Assembly: GCA_031420415.1 (NCBI GenBank)
Contig: JANOMT010000020.1
Coordinates: forward strand, 62,001 to 126,000
Length of the DNA stretch: 64,000 nt
From: JANYGA01 sp031420415
GTDB taxonomy: Bacteria > Vulcanimicrobiota > Vulcanimicrobiia > Vulcanimicrobiales > Vulcanimicrobiaceae
Reading direction: 5' to 3'
Shown here: piece after piece, positions 59,573 to 64,000 of the stretch
How positions within the stretch are numbered: position 1 is the stretch's first letter
Layout: each line of letters starts with the position of its first letter
Notes under the pieces: generated by a model
What the model saw: only the letters and a program-made list of their open reading frames with translations
Told to the model about the DNA's origin: nothing
The model's database searches: none
Translations under genes and position numbers: made by a program

Positions 59573-60526
59573 GTGATCTCGCCCGCCCTCCCTGCGGCTC
59601 GGCCGCGCGCTTCCACATTTGCCGTCATCTCCGCGCTCGTCGCCGTCTACATCCTTTGGGGGTCGACCGCGCCGGCAATCAAAATCGCCGTCGCGACGAT
59701 TCCGCCGTGGTGGATGGCGGCGCTTCGGTTTTTCTTTGCGGGTTCGATCCTTTGGGTGTGGGCGCGGTCGCGTGGTGTTGCGATGCCCGCTCGCGCCGAA
59801 TGGGGGGCGGCCGCGTTGACGGGCATCATCTTGCTCGTCGTGGGCAACGGCGTTTTTTCGTGGGCGCTCCAGTATCTGCCAAGCGGGATCGGCGCACTTT
59901 TTTTTGCGATCTCTCCGCTCTTCATGGCGATCTTTGCATTTGCGATGTACGGCGAACGGCTCGCACCGCTCGCAATCGTCGGCGTTTGCCTCGGGCTCGT
60001 TGGGATGGTGTATTTGTACTCGCCCTCGGGCGCGCAGCATTTGCCCACGTTCGCAACGATCCTCGGCGTGACGTCGTCGATCGCGTGGGCCTTCGGCTCG
60101 ATCTTGCAGCGGCGATCACGCGCGAGCGACGTCGTGCAGATGAGCGCGATGCAGATGCTCTGTGCGTCGGGAGTGCTCGTCGTGATGGCAGTCGTCGGCG
60201 GAGAGCATCTCACCGTTGCAGCCTTCACGCCACACGCGATCGGCGCGCTCGCCTACCTCGTAATTTTCGGGAGCGTCGTCGGCTTCAGCGCGTTCCTCTG
60301 GTTGCTCAATAACGTGCCGACGACGCTCGCCTCGACGTATTCCTACGTCAATCCGATCGTCTCACTCGCGATCGGCATCGGGCTCTTGCACGAGGCGTTC
60401 TCATGGCGACTCGGCGTCGGCGCGGCCGTGATCGTCGCTGGAGTCGCAGTGATGATGATGGCGCCGCGCCCTCGCCCGGTACCCACACCAAGATTGCGGG
60501 AGACGGCGCTTCCGGAAACGGCGTAG
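59573..60526 (+). CDS. EamA/DMT family transporter
   Basis: The 317-residue inner-membrane protein has ten predicted helices in two EamA repeats, with ILWGSTAPAIKIAV in the first repeat and an LNNVPTTLASTYSYVNPIVS segment in the second. Members export amino acids, drugs or other metabolites; the YedA/RhaT-like substrates cannot be told from sequence. The start is GTG 59573, and it overlaps an ATG-TGA minimal reading frame at 59571-59576. It follows lon by 53 bases without a terminator. Confidence 0.88.
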   Translation: MISPALPAARPRASTFAVISALVAVYILWGSTAPAIKIAVATIPPWWMAALRFFFAGSILWVWARSRGVAMPARAEWGAAALTGIILLVVGNGVFSWALQYLPSGIGALFFAISPLFMAIFAFAMYGERLAPLAIVGVCLGLVGMVYLYSPSGAQHLPTFATILGVTSSIAWAFGSILQRRSRASDVVQMSAMQMLCASGVLVVMAVVGGEHLTVAAFTPHAIGALAYLVIFGSVVGFSAFLWLLNNVPTTLASTYSYVNPIVSLAIGIGLLHEAFSWRLGVGAAVIVAGVAVMMMAPRPRPVPTPRLRETALPETA

Positions 60527-60579
60527 GGGTCGAGAACGTTTACGTGATCGAGGCGTTTCGCGCCTCAGAAGGACGTTTC

Positions 60580-62028
60580 GTGAAACGCTCGCCTCTGTTG
60601 CTGTCGCTCGCGATGGCACTCATCATCGCTACCGCCACGCTCGCCCCGATCCGCGGCGCGACGGAGTTACCGGAACGCACGACGACCACGGCCGATCAAA
60701 AGCAAGTGAACGTGACGATCTACAACGCCGACCTCGCACTCGTTCACGATCGGCGGCGGATCGGACTCGTGCAAGGCACGAGTCACATCGCATGGCGCGA
60801 TGTGAGCGGTGCGCTCCAACCGCCGACGGCGATCCTCGAAGATCTCACGACGCCGGGCGCGGTTCAAGTGGACGAGCAAAATTTTGATTTCGATCTGCTC
60901 CGGCCGCAGACCGTGCTCGACAAGTTCGTCGGTCGCGACGTAACGGTCGTCCATGAAAAGCCTGCGCCAGGAACGCCCGCGCGTGAGACCGCCCGGCTGC
61001 TGGCAACCAATGACGGCGTGATACTCAAATACGCGGATCGTATCGAAACGGGACTTTACGAAAGTCACATCGTCTTTCCATCACTCCCGAACGACCTGCG
61101 CGATCGGCCGACACTCACGCTCGAGTTGCGGAGCGATACGACGGCCACGCACGAGCTCGATCTCGCCTATCTCACGGGCGGTCTCGGCTGGGCTGCGGAT
61201 TACGTCGGCACGGTCGCAGCCGACGACACGCACGTCGATCTGCGCGGCCTGGTCACCCTCACGAACACGACGGGGACGACGTTTCCGAATGCTCATCTCC
61301 AACTCGTTGCGGGGAATGTTGGCGCACCACCGCCCGCATATGCGTCGCTAAAAACGATCGGCCGCGTCGCCGCGCTGGACGCTCCGGCTCCGCAAGTCGC
61401 CGAACAAAATTTCTTCGAGTATCACCTCTACACGCTCTCGCAACCGACGACGATTGCGAACGCTCAGACCAAACAAGTCGCGCTGCTCTCCGCGCATCGC
61501 GTCCCGATGCGCAAGACGCTCGAAGTACGTGGGTCGAGTTTTTACTACTCGACTCCGAGCGCCGATCTCGGCACGAAAATAAAAGTTGGCGTGTACGTCA
61601 CGTTTGCAAACAAAGGTGGCGATCTCGGCATTCCCTTACCCGGTGGCATCGTACGGCTCTATAAGAACGATACGAACGGGACGTCGCAGTATCTCGGCGC
61701 CGACCGGATCGACCACACCGCGAAAAACGAAGACGTGCGGCTGCACGTCGGCGACGCATTCGACGTGACGGCGAGCAAGAAGCAGATGTCGTTCGAGACG
61801 CCCGCACGGTGTACGTATCGCAGCAGCTACGAGGTGCGGATCGCCAATGCGAAAGCGGAACCGCAAGACGTCCTCGTCGTCGAACCGATTCCCGGCGTTT
61901 GGACGATCGAAGACGAATCACTCCCGCATACGAAGACGTCCAGTGCGACCGCGACCTGGATCGTCCACGTTCCCGCAAACGGTAACGTGACGCTCAAATA
62001 CACGGCGCAGGCGCGGCTCTGTTCCTAA
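60580..62028 (+). CDS. Secreted DUF4139 family protein
   Basis: This 482-residue protein has an N-terminal signal peptide (about 27 residues). The long C-terminal region has the DUF4139 pattern of repeated beta segments (VTIYNADLALVHDRR near the start; LDLAYLTGGLGWAADYVG; IPLPGGIVRLYKNDTNG; YEVRIANAKAEPQDVLV). The function of the family is unknown; members are probably periplasmic or surface proteins. GTG 60580 was chosen as the start because it begins the signal peptide and AGAAGGA lies upstream. The longer frame from 60403 overlaps the transporter gene. Bases 62029-62130 form a short convergent gap with nothing recognised. Confidence 0.85.
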   Translation: MKRSPLLLSLAMALIIATATLAPIRGATELPERTTTTADQKQVNVTIYNADLALVHDRRRIGLVQGTSHIAWRDVSGALQPPTAILEDLTTPGAVQVDEQNFDFDLLRPQTVLDKFVGRDVTVVHEKPAPGTPARETARLLATNDGVILKYADRIETGLYESHIVFPSLPNDLRDRPTLTLELRSDTTATHELDLAYLTGGLGWAADYVGTVAADDTHVDLRGLVTLTNTTGTTFPNAHLQLVAGNVGAPPPAYASLKTIGRVAALDAPAPQVAEQNFFEYHLYTLSQPTTIANAQTKQVALLSAHRVPMRKTLEVRGSSFYYSTPSADLGTKIKVGVYVTFANKGGDLGIPLPGGIVRLYKNDTNGTSQYLGADRIDHTAKNEDVRLHVGDAFDVTASKKQMSFETPARCTYRSSYEVRIANAKAEPQDVLVVEPIPGVWTIEDESLPHTKTSSATATWIVHVPANGNVTLKYTAQARLCS

Positions 62029-62130
62029 CGATGCGGTGGAAATCGCGACAAGGCGTGCGGGATCGTTGAGGACGCAAACGATCGTAAGATCTCGAATCAC
62101 GCGGTCGATGGTAAGACCGTCCTCACCCGG

Positions 62131-63480
62131 TCAGCGCGGTCGAACGAGATCGTCGATGATTGCCTCGAGGTGTCGCAACCGATTGCATGTCTTCGCAACC
62201 GTGCAGAGCGGCAAGTAGCGCAGCATCGCAGAGTCGTCCATTCCCCAAGCCACACGGGGCTCCGGGTTGAGCCAAATCACGCGGCGCGCGCGCTGTGCGA
62301 TCTGCGCGACGAGGTCGATGCGTGGGTCGGCGTAGTTCGTGCGCCCGTCGCCGAGGATAACGACCGTCGTCTTGCGGTCGACCGCGTCGCGGAAGCCGTC
62401 CGTAAAATCGGCGAAAGCGCGGCCGTAATCCGACGATCTCATGCCGACGGCTTGCATGACCGCCGTAAACGCGTCGTCGATCGATTCGCGGCGCACGACC
62501 GCCGTGACTTCGACGAGAGGTCCCGAAAATGCGAACGAGCGCACCTGGGCGATCTCGTCGCCGAGCGCGTGCACGAAAAGTAAGAGAAACTGCGCGAGTG
62601 CAGCGACGCTCCCGCTTACGTCGCAGAGAACGACGAGCTTCGGCCGTTCGATCTTACGCGTGCGCATGATCGTCTCGACGAGCACACCGTCGTGTGCGAC
62701 GTTCGCGCGGATCGTACGGCGCACGTCGAGCGCGCCGCGGCGGTTGCGGCGCATGCGGGCGTGTCGCGTCGCCAAACGCTTCGCCATCGCGCGCACGAGC
62801 TCGCGCATGCGTTCTCGATCGCGCGGCTCGATATTCGCGAGCCGCGCGTCGCGCAAGAACGCGTCGCGTTCGGTCGCGCGTAGGTTCGCGCCCCTCGCGA
62901 GTCGACGCTCGACGATATCGCGGGCGAGTTCGCGCACCGCACGTTCGCGTTCTTCGAGGAATTCGGCGGCGCGTTGTTGCTGCCGATGACCCGAAGAGCG
63001 AAGCCGCCCTATGGCGTTACCCAGTGCGGGGAGGTCGAGCCGATCGAGGAGTCGCTGCGTGAAGAGCGAGGTCTGCGTGAAGAGTCGAATCGCGTTCACG
63101 TCGGCAGCGGCAGCCGCCGCGTGGAGGTCGCGCACGAGTGCGGCGCGGTCGTCTGCGAGCAAGACGCGCGCGAGTGCGGAATCGGCGGTCGCGACCGCGA
63201 TCTCGGGCGAATCGAAATCGTCCCACGCCGCAGCGTCGCCGTCGACCGCGACGGCGAACGGCGCGTCCGCACCGCCGAAGTAGCGTGCGAAGGCGAGATC
63301 GAACCGTTCGCGTTCGGCGTCGCTACGCGCGAGAATCATGCGTAGGCTCGCGTGCACGGTCGTGCGATCCGCGTAGCCCGTCGCATCGAGCGCCGCGAAG
63401 ACGTCGAGAGCGTCGCCCGGGACGACGCCGAGTCCAGTCCCGCGCGCCATGCGCAAGAAGCCGAGGATCGGCTCGCGCAC
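62131..63480 (-). CDS. VWA domain protein (CoxE-like)
   Basis: This 449-residue protein has a helical N-terminal half with many Arg and a C-terminal von Willebrand A domain at about 270-440. The MIDAS metal-site motif is clear (LCDVSGSVAAL, then the later TVVILGDGRTNY). This is the arrangement of CoxE/YehP-like proteins that work with a MoxR ATPase as a chaperone or metal-insertion pair. The target is unknown. The start at GTG 63480 is five bases after the MoxR stop. ATG 63450 is an alternative. The open frame further upstream overlaps MoxR and is not real. Confidence 0.85.
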   Translation of the reverse strand: MREPILGFLRMARGTGLGVVPGDALDVFAALDATGYADRTTVHASLRMILARSDAERERFDLAFARYFGGADAPFAVAVDGDAAAWDDFDSPEIAVATADSALARVLLADDRAALVRDLHAAAAAADVNAIRLFTQTSLFTQRLLDRLDLPALGNAIGRLRSSGHRQQQRAAEFLEERERAVRELARDIVERRLARGANLRATERDAFLRDARLANIEPRDRERMRELVRAMAKRLATRHARMRRNRRGALDVRRTIRANVAHDGVLVETIMRTRKIERPKLVVLCDVSGSVAALAQFLLLFVHALGDEIAQVRSFAFSGPLVEVTAVVRRESIDDAFTAVMQAVGMRSSDYGRAFADFTDGFRDAVDRKTTVVILGDGRTNYADPRIDLVAQIAQRARRVIWLNPEPRVAWGMDDSAMLRYLPLCTVAKTCNRLRHLEAIIDDLVRPR

Positions 63481-63485
63481 GACGC

Positions 63486-64000
63486 CTAGTTGCGCCCGGT
63501 CTCGCGCACGAGCGTCTCGATCTGGCGCGCCGTTGCTTCGATATCGCTCTCGTATTTTAGCAAGACGTTTAGCGTTTCGCGTGCGGCGATCGCGTCGAGC
63601 TCGCCCGGATGGAGCAAAAGGATCGTCTTCGCCCAATCGATCGTCTCGCTGATCGACGGCGATTTGCGAAGTTCGAGCGTGCGCAACCGTTGCACGAACG
63701 CGACCAGATGCGCGCGCAAGTTCGCATCGAGACCGGGCACGCGTGCGTCGAGGATCCGCTCTTCGCGCTCGCGACTGGGAAAACCGATGTGGAGGTGGAG
63801 GCAACGGCGTTTGAGCGCGTCACCGAGATCGCGCGTGTCGTTGGATGTGAGGATCACGAGCGGCGCGACGGTCGCGGCGATCGTGCCGAGTTCGGGAATC
63901 GTCACCTGAAAGTCGGAGAGTAATTCGAGAAGAAACGCCTCGAACTCCTGATCCGATTTATCGATCTCATCGATCAGTAAGACCGCGCCGTTGGGTTCTT
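63486..64000 (-). CDS. MoxR-type AAA ATPase, 5' end beyond the window
   Basis: Only the C-terminal 171 codons are in the window. The reading frame enters from the right edge with Walker B VLLIDEIDKSDQEFE, then FQVTIPELG, sensor 1 LTSNDTRDLGDALKRR and the helical lid with ERILDARVPGL. An arginine pair after the sensor (DALKRRC) is the usual finger. MoxR ATPases remodel or activate partner proteins and are commonly paired with VWA proteins, as here. A GTG at 63905 lies inside the ATPase core and is not the start. Confidence 0.92.
   Translation of the reverse strand, partial: EPNGAVLLIDEIDKSDQEFEAFLLELLSDFQVTIPELGTIAATVAPLVILTSNDTRDLGDALKRRCLHLHIGFPSREREERILDARVPGLDANLRAHLVAFVQRLRTLELRKSPSISETIDWAKTILLLHPGELDAIAARETLNVLLKYESDIEATARQIETLVRETGRN

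Noticed and set aside
59571..59576. ATG-TGA minimal reading frame overlapping the EamA start
   Set aside because: A two-codon frame may be chance; there is no evidence that it controls translation.
1..64000. tRNA, rRNA, CRISPR, transposon, integrase or phage genes
   Set aside because: None of the gaps is long enough or has the required structure, and none of the coding regions resembles such proteins.

Overview
The window is a continuous 64-kb piece of a high-GC bacterial chromosome, almost entirely coding, with short gaps and many 1-14 nt stop/start overlaps (ATGA, GTGA, TGATG). The organism is diderm with an LPS-type outer membrane: lptC, lptD, an LptF/LptG permease, lnt, a TonB-dependent receptor and several lipoproteins are present. 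MurE carries the DNPR motif expected for meso-diaminopimelate peptidoglycan. The combination (complete mur cluster, TonB receptor, HrcA/CIRCE-type heat-shock control, high GC) would fit an uncultivated phylum such as Eremiobacterota/Vulcanimicrobiota. That placement is inference from overall impression, not proof.

Layout. 1-3.1 kb: a partial unidentified reading frame, coaE, then a leftward two-gene sensory operon. That operon has a photoactive-yellow-protein-like PAS protein that keeps the chromophore Cys, Tyr and Glu at exact spacing, followed by a membrane PAS protein. 3.2-6.5 kb: a DUF4126 membrane protein, a Crp/Fnr regulator coupled to an N-acyl-D-amino-acid deacylase, and a KGG-repeat stress protein. 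6.5-13.8 kb: an envelope block, mostly leftward (lytic transglycosylase, lptF/G, lptD, and lnt-lptC), with one divergent lipoprotein. 13.9-29.1 kb: a rightward division and cell-wall (dcw) operon mraZ-rsmH-ftsL-ftsI-murE-murF-[CofE-like ligase]-mraY-murD-ftsW-murG-murC-murB-ddl. It opens with a promoter and four GTGG boxes at exact 10-bp spacing (MraZ operator). A PAS/PP2C/HATPase signalling protein is coupled to its 3' end where ftsQ-ftsA-ftsZ are often found.

31-37.6 kb: two citrate-synthase-family genes interleaved with hisB, hisH and hisA, then convergent alr and small membrane proteins. 37.7-48.4 kb: an accessory-looking surface cluster with a TonB-dependent receptor, a very large STAND/winged-helix/BTAD/LuxR regulator, a secreted lipoprotein coupled to that regulator, and a second lipoprotein with a Ser/Pro/Thr/Ala tail. 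48.5-50.7 kb: groES-groEL with promoter, CIRCE half-site and terminator. 50.7-52.4 kb: a GAF/pseudo-receiver protein and a second DUF4126 protein. 52.5-55.8 kb: the conserved trio of circularly permuted ATP-grasp, alpha-E and transglutaminase proteins. 55.9-62 kb: a DUF1097-like protein, a CIRCE-controlled hsp20-lon operon, an EamA exporter and a DUF4139 protein. 62.1-64 kb: a leftward MoxR-type AAA ATPase (cut by the window end) with a VWA protein.

No rRNA, tRNA, CRISPR array, transposase, integrase or prophage gene was recognised. Outside the first 421 bases, no gap between genes exceeds about 235 bases.
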